From: Superficieibacter sp. HKU1
Lineage (GTDB): Bacteria; Pseudomonadota; Gammaproteobacteria; Enterobacterales; Enterobacteriaceae
DNA length: 64,000 nt
Direction of reading: 5' to 3'
Assembly: GCF_029319185.1 (NCBI RefSeq)
Contig: NZ_CP119754.1
Span: forward strand, 1,116,001 to 1,180,000
The notes under the pieces were generated by a model. That model was not told where the DNA came from. It did no database searches and saw only the letters and a program-made list of their open reading frames with translations. Numbering within the stretch: position 1 is the stretch's first letter; every line of letters begins with the position of its first letter. A program made the translations under genes and the position numbers. Below are positions 43,721 to 53,363 of this stretch, one piece after another.

Positions 43721-44122
43721 ATGACGTTACCGAGTGGACACCCGAAAAGCAGACTGATTAAGAAATTCACGGCGCTGGGCCCTTACATCCGTGAGGAGCA
43801 ATGTGAAGATACCCGCTTCTTTTTCGATTGCCTGGCAGTTTGCGTCAATGTCAAACCGGCACCTGAAAAGCGTGAGTTCTGGGGATGGTGGATGGAGATG
43901 GACGCAGAGGAAAAGCGCTTTACCTATCGCTATCATTTCGGCCTGTTTGATAAAGAGGGTAAGTGGCAGCCCACTGAGATCAAAGATCCTGAAGTCACCG
44001 AACGTCTTGAGCATACCTTACGTCAGTTTCATGAAAGAGCGCGCGAACTGCTGAAAACGCTTGAGCTTTCTCTGGAGCCAGCAGAGGGTTTCTCCGAGCA
44101 GGTACTTAAGTACCCGGCCTGA
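43721..44122 (+). CDS. crl: sigma-factor-binding protein Crl
   Basis: Crl helps sigma-S associate with core RNA polymerase and so supports stationary-phase and curli gene expression. The 133-residue product has the family landmarks KKFTALGPYIRE, FFFDCLAVCVNVKP and EFWGWWMEMDAEEKRFTYRY. A GGAGAT ribosome-binding site lies before the ATG. Confidence 0.96.
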   Translation: MTLPSGHPKSRLIKKFTALGPYIREEQCEDTRFFFDCLAVCVNVKPAPEKREFWGWWMEMDAEEKRFTYRYHFGLFDKEGKWQPTEIKDPEVTERLEHTLRQFHERARELLKTLELSLEPAEGFSEQVLKYPA

Positions 44123-44145
44123 GACAGTGATAAACACGGTCATTA

Positions 44146-44175
44146 AAAAAAGCCCTGTCATGGACAGGGCTTTTT
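44146..44175. terminator. bidirectional terminator between crl and phoE
   Basis: AAAAAAGCCCTGTC and GACAGGGCTTTTT enclose a CATG-centred loop and serve both convergent genes. Confidence 0.9.
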
Positions 44176-44195
44176 CGTATGAAACTTTAAAGATA

Positions 44196-45263
44196 TCAGA
44201 ACTGATAGGTCAGGCCAGCGGCCACGATGTCATCGCTGTTGATACCAAGTTTGTTATCGTTATCAAGCTGGTTGATTTTATAATCAACAAAGGCTGACAT
44301 GTTTTTGTTGAAATAATACGTCGCGCCCACATCGATATATTTCACGATATCTTCGTCACCGACGCCTTCAATATCTTTTCCTTTGGATTGTACATAGCCC
44401 AGAGACGGACGCAGACCAGAATCAAACTGATACTGCGCAACCGCTTCAAAATGCTGAGCCTTATTTGCGAAACCGCCGGAAATTGGCGTCATATTGCGGG
44501 TTTCGGCATACATGGTTGCCAGATAAATATTATTCGCATCATATTTCAGACCGGTTGCCCAGGCTTCCGCTTTGTCGCCGTGACCGCGGGGTGCCAGCGC
44601 CAGATTCTGCTGATCGTCGGTGCGGTCTGAGTTGGTATACGCACCGCTGATAGCGAAATCGCTGCCGCCGAAATCATAGCTCAGTGAGGTGCCGACACCG
44701 TCGCCATTCTGTTTTTTAACGTCGCTACGACCTTCGTTTTTACCCTGATACTGGAGGGTCAAATCCAGACCGTCAACAGCGCCGAAAAAGTCGGTATTAC
44801 GGTAGGTTGCCAGCCCGCTGGAGCGCTTGGTCATAAAGTTATCGGTCTGACCGGACGAGTCGCCGCCGAACTCCGGGAACATATCGGTCCAGGCTTCAAC
44901 GTCGTACAGGGCACCGAGGTTACGACCGTAATCAATCGAGCCAAACTCGCTGAATTTCAGACCGGCGAAAGCCAGACGTGTTTTCTGCGTGCTGCTGTTG
45001 CCTTCTTCTTTGTTGCCGGCAAATTCCGCTTCCCAGCGACCGAAACCGGTCAATTGATCGTTAATTTGCGTTTCACCTTTAAAACCAAAACGCACATAAG
45101 TCTGGTCGCCATCTTTGCTGTCATTATCACTGAAGTAGTGCATAGCTTTTACTTTGCCATACACGTCAAGTTTATTGCTGTTCTTATTATAAACTTCAGC
45201 CGCATGTGCCGCAGAGGAAGCGACAACACCCATTACCACTAATGCCAGAATACTTTTTTTCAT
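44196..45263 (-). CDS. phoE: outer-membrane phosphoporin PhoE
   Basis: PhoE is a trimeric anion-preferring general porin. The 355-residue precursor has the signal peptide SILALVVMGVVASSAAHA and the mature start AEVYNKNSNKLDVYGKVKAM, 16-strand porin text with the loop-3 motif around DMFPEFGGDSSG, and the terminal strand VAAGLTYQF ending in Phe. It could be confused with OmpC/OmpF, but its position between crl and proB and its upstream Pho box identify phoE. Confidence 0.95.
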   Translation of the reverse strand: MKKSILALVVMGVVASSAAHAAEVYNKNSNKLDVYGKVKAMHYFSDNDSKDGDQTYVRFGFKGETQINDQLTGFGRWEAEFAGNKEEGNSSTQKTRLAFAGLKFSEFGSIDYGRNLGALYDVEAWTDMFPEFGGDSSGQTDNFMTKRSSGLATYRNTDFFGAVDGLDLTLQYQGKNEGRSDVKKQNGDGVGTSLSYDFGGSDFAISGAYTNSDRTDDQQNLALAPRGHGDKAEAWATGLKYDANNIYLATMYAETRNMTPISGGFANKAQHFEAVAQYQFDSGLRPSLGYVQSKGKDIEGVGDEDIVKYIDVGATYYFNKNMSAFVDYKINQLDNDNKLGINSDDIVAAGLTYQF

Positions 45264-45348
45264 TTTTAACCCTGCTTCTTTGAAAGACGCGCTAATAAAT
45301 ATCGGGCGACTGCCCCGTTGAAAACATGAAGGGTTTTAACGTTTGCGG

Positions 45349-45366
45349 ATGAAAGATTTATGACAG
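45349..45366 (-). promoter_or_regulatory. PhoB box of phoE
   Basis: On the minus strand CTGTCATAAATCTTTCAT fits the Pho box (two CTGTCAT-type half sites with an A/T spacer) about 85 bases before the phoE start. Confidence 0.85.
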
Positions 45367-45554
45367 TTTCAGATTATTTCTAAAATATTCATTTTAATTA
45401 TGTTTGTAATCTGAATGTAAACATCAGCCGCTACGCTTGCTGATCCTGCGCAACAAAATGTCATGCCTGATGTCGCGAGAGTTGGCAAGCGCTCTCACTC
45501 CTGTTACAACATTTGCCTGATATCCATTTATGATTTGTATAACGGCAGAAAATG

Positions 45555-46658
45555 ATGAGTGACAGCCAGACGCTGGTGGTAAAACTGGGCACCAGTGTAT
45601 TAACGGGCGGATCGCGCCGCCTCAATCGGGCCCATATTGTTGAGCTGGTACGCCAGTGCGCGCAGTTACATGCCGCCGGGCACCGTATCGTTATCGTAAC
45701 CTCTGGCGCGATCGCTGCCGGACGCGAGCACCTCGGCTATCCGGAGCTTCCGGCCACCATCGCCTCCAAACAGCTGCTGGCCGCCGTCGGGCAGAGCCGC
45801 CTGATCCAGCTCTGGGAACAACTTTTCTCCATCTATGGCATTCATATCGGGCAGATGCTGCTGACCCGCGCTGATATGGAAGACAGAGAGCGTTTCCTCA
45901 ACGCACGCGACACCCTTCGTGCGCTGCTGGATAACAATATTGTGCCGGTCATCAATGAGAATGACGCGGTGGCGACCACCGAAATCAAAGTAGGCGATAA
46001 CGACAATCTCTCGGCGCTGGCGGCGATCCTCGCCGGTGCGGATAAACTGCTGCTACTGACCGATCAGCAGGGGCTTTTTACCGCCGATCCGCGCAGCAAC
46101 CCTGACGCTGAACTGATTAAAGATGTTTACAGCATCGACGACGCCCTGCGCGCCATCGCCGGCGACAGCGTTTCGGGGCTCGGAACCGGCGGCATGGGCA
46201 CCAAACTTCAGGCCGCTGATGTCGCCTGCCGGGCTGGTATTGATACTATCATTGCCGCTGGCAGCCGCCCCGGCGTAATTGGCGACGTGATGGAAAACCT
46301 CTCCGTCGGCACGCGGTTTCACGCCCAGGAATCTCCGCTGGAGAACCGTAAGCGCTGGATCTTCGGCGCGCCGCCCGCCGGTGAAATCACCGTTGATGAG
46401 GGCGCCACCTCCGCCATTCTGGAGCGCGGTAGCTCATTACTTCCTAAAGGCATTAAAAGCGTGACAGGAAACTTCTCCCGTGGTGAAGTGATCCGTATCC
46501 GTAGTCTCGATGGTCGCGACATTGCCCACGGCGTCAGCCGCTACAACAGCGATGCGCTGCGACGTATCGCCGGGCATCACTCTCAACAAATTGACGCTAT
46601 TCTCGGCTATGAATATGGCCCGGTGGCGGTTCATCGCGACGATATGATCACCCGTTAA
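45555..46658 (+). CDS. proB: glutamate 5-kinase ProB
   Basis: ProB phosphorylates glutamate in the first step of proline synthesis. Two ATGs occur in a row (45552, 45555); the second gives 367 residues, as in E. coli. The kinase domain has VVKLGTSVLTGG and VPVINENDAVATTEIKVGDN, and a C-terminal PUA domain starts near residue 275. It is followed after ten bases by proA. Confidence 0.97.
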   Translation: MSDSQTLVVKLGTSVLTGGSRRLNRAHIVELVRQCAQLHAAGHRIVIVTSGAIAAGREHLGYPELPATIASKQLLAAVGQSRLIQLWEQLFSIYGIHIGQMLLTRADMEDRERFLNARDTLRALLDNNIVPVINENDAVATTEIKVGDNDNLSALAAILAGADKLLLLTDQQGLFTADPRSNPDAELIKDVYSIDDALRAIAGDSVSGLGTGGMGTKLQAADVACRAGIDTIIAAGSRPGVIGDVMENLSVGTRFHAQESPLENRKRWIFGAPPAGEITVDEGATSAILERGSSLLPKGIKSVTGNFSRGEVIRIRSLDGRDIAHGVSRYNSDALRRIAGHHSQQIDAILGYEYGPVAVHRDDMITR

Positions 46659-46668
46659 GGAGCGAAGT

Positions 46669-47922
46669 ATGCTGGAACAAATGGGTAAGGCGGCCAAAGC
46701 GGCCTCTTACCAGCTGGCGCTGCTCGGCAGTAAAGAGAAAAACCGCGTTCTGGAAAAAATTGCTGATTATCTGGAAGCGGAAGCGCAGCAAATTCTGACG
46801 GCTAACGAGCAGGATCTGCTGGAAGCGCGCCGTAACGGCCTCAGTGACGCGATGCTCGATCGCCTGGCGCTGAACCCGGCCCGTCTGAGCGCGATGGCCA
46901 ACGATGTCCGTCAGGTCTGCCAGCTGGCCGATCCGGTCGGGCAGGTGATCGATGGCGGCCTGCTGGATAGCGGCCTGCGTCTCGAACGCCGCCGCGTGCC
47001 GCTGGGCGTCATCGGCGTTATTTATGAAGCGCGTCCTAACGTGACGGTGGACGTTGCCTCCCTGTGCCTGAAAACCGGCAACGCCGCGATTCTGCGTGGC
47101 GGGAAAGAGACCTGGCGCACCAATGCCGCAACAGTAAAAGTGATCCAGCAGGCGCTGGAAGAATGCGGCCTGCCCGCAGGCGCGGTACAGGCGATTGAAA
47201 GCCCGGATCGCGCGCTGGTAAGTGAACTGCTGCGCATGGATAAGTACATCGACATGCTGATCCCGCGGGGCGGGGCAGGGCTGCACAAGCTGTGCCGTGA
47301 GCAGTCGACGATCCCGGTGATCACCGGCGGGATTGGCGTCTGCCATATCTTTGTCGATGATTCCGCAGAGATCGCGCCAGCCCTCGACATCCTTGTGAAT
47401 GCAAAAACCCAGCGCCCGAGTACCTGCAACACGGTAGAAACGCTGCTGGTGCATCAGGGGATCGCGGCGCGTTTTCTGCCTGCGCTGAGCGAGCGGATGG
47501 CGGAACGCGGCGTTACGCTCCACGCCGACGCTAACGCGCTGGAAGCGTTACTGGCAGGCCCGGCGCAGGTTGTTGCGGTAAAAGCAGACGAGTATGACAA
47601 CGAGTATTTGTCGCTGGATTTAAGCGTCAAAATCGTCACGGATTTGGATGACGCTATTGATCATATCCGTCAGCACGGCACGCAGCACTCTGACGCCATT
47701 CTGACGCGCACCCTGCGTAACGCCCATCGTTTCGTCAATGAAGTTGATTCTTCCGCCGTTTATGTCAACGCCTCCACCCGCTTCACCGACGGCGGCCAGT
47801 TTGGTCTCGGCGCAGAAGTGGCGGTCAGCACGCAAAAACTGCACGCGCGCGGGCCGATGGGGCTGGAAGCACTGACCACTTACAAGTGGATTGGCTACGG
47901 CGACGATACCATTCGTGCTTAA
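46669..47922 (+). CDS. proA: gamma-glutamyl phosphate reductase ProA
   Basis: ProA reduces gamma-glutamyl phosphate to glutamate semialdehyde with NADPH. The 417-residue protein matches E. coli, with GVIGVIYEARPNVTVDVASL and the catalytic Cys in RPSTCNTVETLLVH. It forms a two-gene operon with proB. An AAGGAG site lies at 46657-46662, at the end of proB. Confidence 0.97.
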   Translation: MLEQMGKAAKAASYQLALLGSKEKNRVLEKIADYLEAEAQQILTANEQDLLEARRNGLSDAMLDRLALNPARLSAMANDVRQVCQLADPVGQVIDGGLLDSGLRLERRRVPLGVIGVIYEARPNVTVDVASLCLKTGNAAILRGGKETWRTNAATVKVIQQALEECGLPAGAVQAIESPDRALVSELLRMDKYIDMLIPRGGAGLHKLCREQSTIPVITGGIGVCHIFVDDSAEIAPALDILVNAKTQRPSTCNTVETLLVHQGIAARFLPALSERMAERGVTLHADANALEALLAGPAQVVAVKADEYDNEYLSLDLSVKIVTDLDDAIDHIRQHGTQHSDAILTRTLRNAHRFVNEVDSSAVYVNASTRFTDGGQFGLGAEVAVSTQKLHARGPMGLEALTTYKWIGYGDDTIRA

Positions 47923-47928
47923 ATGGCG

Positions 47929-47983
47929 CCGGGTGATGCAAAAATAGTCGGTTGATTCATAAGACCATTGACGCATCGCCCGG
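47929..47983. repeat. inverted repeat after proA
   Basis: CCGGGTGATGC and GCATCGCCCGG (one mismatch) flank a 33-base centre just downstream of proA. It resembles a REP-like or weak termination structure. Confidence 0.5.
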
Positions 47984-48039
47984 TAAGTTTTAACCTTCTA
48001 CCCCGTGATTTGCCGCTGGCAAGTCACCCCCTTCTCAGG

Positions 48040-48115
48040 GCCGATATAGCTCAGTTGGTAGAGCAGCGCATTCGTAATGCGAAGGTCGGAGGTTCGACTC
48101 CTCTTATCGGCACCA
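48040..48115 (+). tRNA. thrW: tRNA-Thr (anticodon CGT)
   Basis: The 76-base sequence folds as a tRNA: acceptor GCCGATA/TATCGGC, D-arm GCTCAGTTGGTAGAGC, anticodon loop ATTCGTAA, T-arm GGAGGTTCGACTCC and encoded CCA. It corresponds to thrW, which follows proA in E. coli and is a well-known integration site there (CP4-6). Here the accessory block with the carotenoid genes starts right after it, but no integrase or repeated 3' end of the tRNA was found in the window. Confidence 0.96.
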
Positions 48116-48194
48116 GTTAAATCTACTCGTCATAGTGCTTTTAAGTAAATCCCATTCTCCTTAATGATTAATACAGCACTTATATACCGCGAGT

Positions 48195-48509
48195 TTGGGA
48201 AACCTGAATACGCTCTTCATTCTGGAACGTTCAGAGCAGCACCTGCGTGTGAAGATGTTGTACTCCCCGGTGAATGCATCTGATGTAATCCCCATTTCAG
48301 GAGCATACCGACATCGGATCGTATTACCCTTATACGGTGAGGGCCCCTGGCAAAGTTATACTAATTGCTTTCCTGAAATGGCGGTGCAGGTGCCCGATGA
48401 TATTGATGATTTCAGTAATAGCGGCTGGCAGCGTGAATTCAGCGATATCCAAGGGCTACTCAGAAAAAGTGAGCTAAATAGGTATCAGCTTTATCCGTTG
48501 GCTCAATAG
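48195..48509 (+). CDS. hypothetical 104-aa protein or gene remnant downstream of thrW
   Basis: An open frame with a poor TTG start reads LNTLFILERSEQHLRVKMLY, later LPLYGEGPWQSYTNCFPEMA, and ends in LYPLAQ. The frame extends some codons upstream without an ATG, so this may be the 3' end of a lost gene, as often seen beside a tRNA integration site. No family is recognised. Confidence 0.35.
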   Translation: MGNLNTLFILERSEQHLRVKMLYSPVNASDVIPISGAYRHRIVLPLYGEGPWQSYTNCFPEMAVQVPDDIDDFSNSGWQREFSDIQGLLRKSELNRYQLYPLAQ

Positions 48510-48650
48510 CGGGAGGCGATTAACAGTTACAATAAGACCGGACGCTTACTGAAACCTGTACTGATGCTAAATAAACAACCCGCACCTCTTTTGCCAGCGC
48601 TTAACATGTCACTTTAACGCGACACCATTAACTCACTGGCATTACAGGAA

Positions 48651-48851
48651 TTAATCTTCCCCAGAGACCAGCGACACCTGCAAACCGTTATGGTCGGCGG
48701 TCATATTAAGCATAGTCAGTGTCAGCCTGACCAAACTAATCAGAATAAGTAAAAATAGTAATGAAGGCATCAGGACTAATAAAGCATACTGCAAAACACG
48801 AATATATTGCCTGTCACCCGGTGTTTTCCGTCGTACTTTGCCCCTGTTCAT
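48651..48851 (-). CDS. hypothetical small membrane protein
   Basis: A frame of 66 codons from ATG 48851 (an upstream TTG at 48866 is possible) encodes one strongly hydrophobic segment, QYALLVLMPSLLFLLILISL, with basic residues before it. It lies in the AT-rich gap between thrW and crtE. Its ribosome-binding site is only moderate. It could be chance; no family is recognised. The remaining stretches of the gap (48116-48194, 48510-48650, 48852-48986) hold nothing I can name. Confidence 0.3.
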   Translation of the reverse strand: MNRGKVRRKTPGDRQYIRVLQYALLVLMPSLLFLLILISLVRLTLTMLNMTADHNGLQVSLVSGED

Positions 48852-48986
48852 ATGCGCTTTCACCAAGCTTCTTTAAAAATTAATCTTATGTAAAGCCCTC
48901 GCATAATCTCTTCTCTGAAAAGCAAATTCCACAATGTTACGCTACGCTTTGCCAATGCAACCTGTCGACAAGTAAGTAGCCGCAAA

Positions 48987-49898
48987 ATGAATGTAAATTA
49001 CGAAGATGAAATGAAGGCGTTGCACGTCGCACTGCAACAGCGCCTTGAGCAGTTATTACCCGTCGGCAATCAGCAGGATCTGGTCTGTGAGGCGATGCGC
49101 GAAGGCACGCTGGTGGCAGGCAAGCGGATACGTCCGCTCTTGTTGCTTCTCACGGCGCAAGATTTGGGTTGTCACCTGGATAAGCCAGGGCTTCTCGATC
49201 TGGCCTGTGCGGTAGAAATGATCCATGCGGCCTCACTAATGCTGGATGATATTCCGTGTATGGACAATGCCATGCAGCGGCGCGGGATGCCGACCATTCA
49301 TCGGCAGTATGGTGAAAGCGTCGCCATCCTTGCGGCAATCGGGTTGCTCAGCCGTGCGTTTGGGGTGGTGGCGGAGGCTCAGTCGCTGCCGCACGCTTTT
49401 AAAACACAGGCGGTCACTGAGCTTTCCTCGGCGGTGGGTATGCAGGGGCTGGTTCAGGGCCAGTATCGCGATCTCGTTGAAGGCAAACAGGCGCGCAGCG
49501 CTGAAGCGATCCTCCTGACGAACGATCTTAAAACCAGCCGTTTATTCGATGCCACGCTGCAAATGGCGGCGATTGTTGCCGATGCGCCTGTACAGGCGCG
49601 TCAGCGGCTGCGCTGTTTTGCGCAGGATCTGGGGCTGGTTTTTCAACTGATGGACGATTTAACCGATGGGGTAAGCGGCACCGGAAAAGATATCAATCAG
49701 GATAACGGTAAATCCACGCTGGTTGAAATGCTGGGCGCGGAGGCCGTGCATCAGCAATTGCGCGAGCACCTGCGGAGCGCCGACGAGCATCTGGCAAGCG
49801 CCTGCGACAAAGGTACTTCGACAAGGCGTTTTATGCGGGCCTGGTTTGATAAACAAAAAACGATGTTTGGTCTGGAATGGTCTTTACCGGAGTGCTGA
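48987..49898 (+). CDS. crtE: geranylgeranyl diphosphate synthase CrtE
   Basis: CrtE makes the C20 precursor of carotenoids from FPP/IPP. The 303-residue enzyme has the two Asp-rich motifs of trans-prenyltransferases, DDIPCMD at residues 87-93 and QLMDDLTDG further on, plus GKRIRP near the N-terminus. It opens the crtE-idi-X-Y-I-B operon; its TGA overlaps the idi ATG. Confidence 0.95.
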   Translation: MNVNYEDEMKALHVALQQRLEQLLPVGNQQDLVCEAMREGTLVAGKRIRPLLLLLTAQDLGCHLDKPGLLDLACAVEMIHAASLMLDDIPCMDNAMQRRGMPTIHRQYGESVAILAAIGLLSRAFGVVAEAQSLPHAFKTQAVTELSSAVGMQGLVQGQYRDLVEGKQARSAEAILLTNDLKTSRLFDATLQMAAIVADAPVQARQRLRCFAQDLGLVFQLMDDLTDGVSGTGKDINQDNGKSTLVEMLGAEAVHQQLREHLRSADEHLASACDKGTSTRRFMRAWFDKQKTMFGLEWSLPEC

Positions 49899-50923
49899 TG
49901 AAGGATCTGATTCAACGTAAAAACGACCATCTGGATATCGTGTTACATCCGACGGCGGCCGTGAAAAAGTGCACAACGGGGTTCGAACAGTGGCGTTTTG
50001 ACCATTGTGCGCTGCCTGAACTGAACCTGGATGATATCGATCTGCGGACCTCGCTGTTTGGTAAAACCCTCAATGCGCCATTGCTCATTGGTTCGATGAC
50101 CGGAGGCGCCAGCCGCGCAGCAGAAATCAATCGTCACCTGGCCCAGGCGGCACAAGCACTGGGACTGGCAATGGGCGTAGGATCGCAGCGCGTTGCGCTG
50201 GAGAGCGATGTGAACAGCGGCCTGACGCGTGAGCTGCGCCAGTTTGCGCCCGACATCGTTCTGCTGGCCAACCTGGGCGCAGCGCAAATTGCCTCCCCGA
50301 AAGGTCAGGATTACGCTCGCCGGGCGGTGGAAATGATTGATGCTGATGCGCTGATCATTCACCTCAATCCCTTACAGGAAGCCCTGCAACGCAACGGCGA
50401 TCGCGACTGGCGCGGCGTACTCAACGCCATTGAAGAGACGGTAAAAGCCCTGCCGGTTCCGGTGATCGTGAAAGAGGTCGGGGCCGGGTTATCCGTTGAC
50501 GTCGCGCGTCGGTTACTGGAAACAGGTATCGCCATGCTGGATGTGGCTGGCGCTGGCGGCACCAGCTGGGCAGCCGTAGAGGGAGAGCGAGCAACGACGG
50601 CTCACGGGCGTACCGTGGCAATGGCGTTTGCCGACTGGGGTATTCCCACTGCACAGGCGCTACACGATTTACATCAGGCCTTACCGCAGGCGCAGCTGAT
50701 CGCATCCGGAGGCATCGTGGACGGTATCGATGTGGCCAAAGCATTACGGTTAGGGGCCAGCATCGTAAGCCAGGCAGCAGGCGTTCTGGGAAGCGCAACC
50801 TCTTCTGCGCAGGCGGTGGTGGACCATTTTCAGATTATCCTCGATCAATTACGTATTGCCTGTTTTTGCACCGGTAGCGCCAGCCTCGATCAGCTTCGCC
50901 AGGCAACGCTGGTGCGTGTGTAA
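49898..50923 (+). CDS. idi: type 2 isopentenyl-diphosphate isomerase (FMN-dependent)
   Basis: This isomerase interconverts IPP and DMAPP and feeds CrtE. The ATG at 49898, overlapping the crtE stop, gives 341 residues (KDLIQRKNDHLDIVLHP). TIM-barrel motifs LLIGSMTGGA, NLGAAQI, DALIIHLNPLQE and VKEVGAGLS are typical of the flavin-dependent class. The chromosome normally has an unrelated type 1 Idi, so this copy belongs to the carotenoid cluster, as in Pantoea and Cronobacter. Confidence 0.94.
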   Translation: MKDLIQRKNDHLDIVLHPTAAVKKCTTGFEQWRFDHCALPELNLDDIDLRTSLFGKTLNAPLLIGSMTGGASRAAEINRHLAQAAQALGLAMGVGSQRVALESDVNSGLTRELRQFAPDIVLLANLGAAQIASPKGQDYARRAVEMIDADALIIHLNPLQEALQRNGDRDWRGVLNAIEETVKALPVPVIVKEVGAGLSVDVARRLLETGIAMLDVAGAGGTSWAAVEGERATTAHGRTVAMAFADWGIPTAQALHDLHQALPQAQLIASGGIVDGIDVAKALRLGASIVSQAAGVLGSATSSAQAVVDHFQIILDQLRIACFCTGSASLDQLRQATLVRV

Positions 50924-52209
50924 TGGGCCACTTTGCGGTCATTACCCCTCCATTTTATAGCCATGTCCGCGCGCAGGAAGCGCTGGCCCAGCAGCTTATG
51001 GCGCGCGGGCATCGGATTACCTTTATTCAGCAGGCGGAAGCCTGCACTTTACTCAGCGATGAGCAGATCGCGTTTTGTGCTGTGGGCGAACGTAGCCATC
51101 CGCCCGGCAGTCTGGCACGAACGCTGGCGCTTGCCGCGCGGCCTTCGGGGACGGGCATTTTCCGGATGATTGATAATCTGGCGCATACTACCGACATGCT
51201 GTGCCGGGAACTGCCTGGCGCGCTGGAAAAAAATGGCATCGACGGCGTGATTGTTGATCAGATGGAACCCTCAGGCGGGCTGGTCGCTGAGATGCTGGGC
51301 CTGCCGTTTGTGTCGGTGGCCTGCGCGCTGCCGGTCAATCGCGATGCGACTATTCCGCTGGCGGTAATGCCGTTTCTCTATGCCACCGATGCGCGCAGCA
51401 AAAAGGTTTTTCGCTCCAGTACCGGGGTTTATGACCTGTTGATGCGGCGACAGAATAACGTTATCACGCGTTACGCCCGCGCGTTTGGCCTCGGCGAACG
51501 TCGTGGATTGCACGACTGCCTCTCATCGCTGGCGCAGATCGGTCAGACTATTCCCGGTTTTGATTTTCCACGCCGGCTGCCCGCCTGCTTTCATGCGGTG
51601 GGGCCGCTGCGTTCTGCCCGGACTGCACCGTTCACGCCTGCTAAAATGGAGAGTGAAAAGCCGCTGGTTTTTGCGTCGCTGGGAACGCTTCAGGGCCATC
51701 GCTACCGTTTATTTCGTACCATTGCACGCGCCTGCCGTCAGGCTGATGTACGGCTGCTGATTGCCCACTGTGGGGGATTAACGCTGGCGCAGACGACGCG
51801 GCTGAATGCTATCGGTGCCAGGACCGTCGACTTTGCCGATCAGCCAGCGATCTTGCGACAGGCGCAGGTTGTGATCACCCACGCCGGACTGAATACCGTG
51901 ATGGATGCGATAGCCAGCGCGACGCCGGTGCTGGCTATTCCGCTGGGATTCGATCAGCCAGGCGTGGCGGCGCGCGTGGTCTACAGCGGTATCGGTCGTC
52001 GGGCATCACGCTATGCCAGCCGCCATACGCTATCTGTGCATCTTGATGAACTGCTGAATAATCCGCGCTACCGGGAGCGCCTGACGGCATTGCAACCTGC
52101 GCTCAGGCAGGCGGGAGGCGCCACGCTTGCCGCACAGATCGTCGAACAGGCATTAACCACCCGTCGCCCGGTGCTGGCAGGGAGGGCACAATGCAGCACT
52201 GGGATCTGA
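50923..52209 (+). CDS. crtX: zeaxanthin glucosyltransferase CrtX
   Basis: CrtX adds glucose from UDP-glucose to the hydroxyl groups of zeaxanthin. The 428-residue GT1 enzyme has the N-terminal FAVITPPFYSHVRAQEALAQ and the C-terminal nucleotide-sugar motif VITHAGLNTVMDAIASATP followed by PLGFDQPGVAARV. The start overlaps the idi stop (TAATG), and its end overlaps the crtY start. Confidence 0.95.
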   Translation: MGHFAVITPPFYSHVRAQEALAQQLMARGHRITFIQQAEACTLLSDEQIAFCAVGERSHPPGSLARTLALAARPSGTGIFRMIDNLAHTTDMLCRELPGALEKNGIDGVIVDQMEPSGGLVAEMLGLPFVSVACALPVNRDATIPLAVMPFLYATDARSKKVFRSSTGVYDLLMRRQNNVITRYARAFGLGERRGLHDCLSSLAQIGQTIPGFDFPRRLPACFHAVGPLRSARTAPFTPAKMESEKPLVFASLGTLQGHRYRLFRTIARACRQADVRLLIAHCGGLTLAQTTRLNAIGARTVDFADQPAILRQAQVVITHAGLNTVMDAIASATPVLAIPLGFDQPGVAARVVYSGIGRRASRYASRHTLSVHLDELLNNPRYRERLTALQPALRQAGGATLAAQIVEQALTTRRPVLAGRAQCSTGI

Positions 52210-53363
52210 TTTTCGTCGGCGGCGGTCTGGCAAATGGGCTTATTGCGTTGCGGCTGCGGCAGCAGCGCCCGGAATTGCGGATATTAATACTGGAGGCTGG
52301 CGCGCGGCCCGGCGGCAATCACACCTGGTCGTTTCATCAGGACGATCTCTCAGCCGAACAGCATCGCTGGCTGGCCCCGCTGGTAGCGTACCGCTGGTCC
52401 GGTTATGACGTCCGTTTCCCGACACGCCACCGTACGCTCCCCGGCGACTATTTTAGCGTAACCTCAGAACGCTTTGCGGCGGTTATCACGCAGGCGATGG
52501 GCGATGGCCTGTTGACCGGGGTTTCTGCCACCCGCGTGACGCCGGAGGCGGTCACGCTTGACGACGGACGGACGCTGACGGCGACGGCAGTGATTGACGG
52601 ACGTGGTTATCGCCCCAGCGCGCATCTGATCGCCGGCCGTCAGGCTTTTTTAGGCCAGCAGTGGCGGCTCCGTCAACCGCACGGCCTGACGCGGCCTATT
52701 TTGATGGATGCCACGGTCGATCAGCGCGGCGGATATCGATTTGTCTATACGCTGCCCCTGTCGCCCACCGAGCTGTTAATCGAAGATACCCATTACATCG
52801 ATCGCGCCACTCTCGACAACACGGTCTTGCGTCAGCATATCGCGGAATACGCGCAGCAGCAGGGCTGGATGCTGGATCGGCTGGTACGTGAAGAACAGGG
52901 CAGTTTACCGATTACGCTCGCCGGCAATGCCCGCGCCTTCTGGAATGAGGCACAGGATCAGCCCTGCAGCGGCCTGCGGGCCGGGCTTTTTCATGCGACG
53001 ACTGGCTACTCTCTGCCGCAGGCGGTTCAGCTTGCGGAAGCCATTAGCCGACAACAGGATCTCTCTTGCGCGGCATTGTTTGATCTGATCCAGCAGACGG
53101 CGCTTCACCAGTGGCGCAAACAGCGCTTTTTCCGCCTGCTTAACCGCATGTTGTTCCTTGCCGGACGTCCCGATCGACGGTGGCAGGTCATGCAGCGTTT
53201 TTACGGTTTACATGATGGGTTAATTGCCCGCTTTTACGCCGGTCAGCTCAGGCTGACCGATATGGCGCGGATCCTGATGGGGAAACCACCGGTACCGGTG
53301 GGGGAAGCCCTGCGGGCCGCGCTCAACTCTTCTTCCCGGCTGCGAGCTTTCAATAATGAGTAA
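52191..53363 (+). CDS. crtY: lycopene beta-cyclase CrtY
   Basis: CrtY converts lycopene to beta-carotene. The 390-residue protein starts with the dinucleotide-binding motif LIFVGGGLANGLIALRL and has EAGARPGGNHTWSFH and FVYTLPLSPTELLIEDTHYI, typical of the bacterial CrtY family. GGAGGG precedes the start, which lies inside the crtX 3' end. Confidence 0.95.
   Translation: MQHWDLIFVGGGLANGLIALRLRQQRPELRILILEAGARPGGNHTWSFHQDDLSAEQHRWLAPLVAYRWSGYDVRFPTRHRTLPGDYFSVTSERFAAVITQAMGDGLLTGVSATRVTPEAVTLDDGRTLTATAVIDGRGYRPSAHLIAGRQAFLGQQWRLRQPHGLTRPILMDATVDQRGGYRFVYTLPLSPTELLIEDTHYIDRATLDNTVLRQHIAEYAQQQGWMLDRLVREEQGSLPITLAGNARAFWNEAQDQPCSGLRAGLFHATTGYSLPQAVQLAEAISRQQDLSCAALFDLIQQTALHQWRKQRFFRLLNRMLFLAGRPDRRWQVMQRFYGLHDGLIARFYAGQLRLTDMARILMGKPPVPVGEALRAALNSSSRLRAFNNE

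Noticed and set aside
48040..48986. Integrase or att duplication next to thrW
   Set aside because: I looked for a repeat of the tRNA 3' end and for a recombinase in the flank and found neither inside the window.
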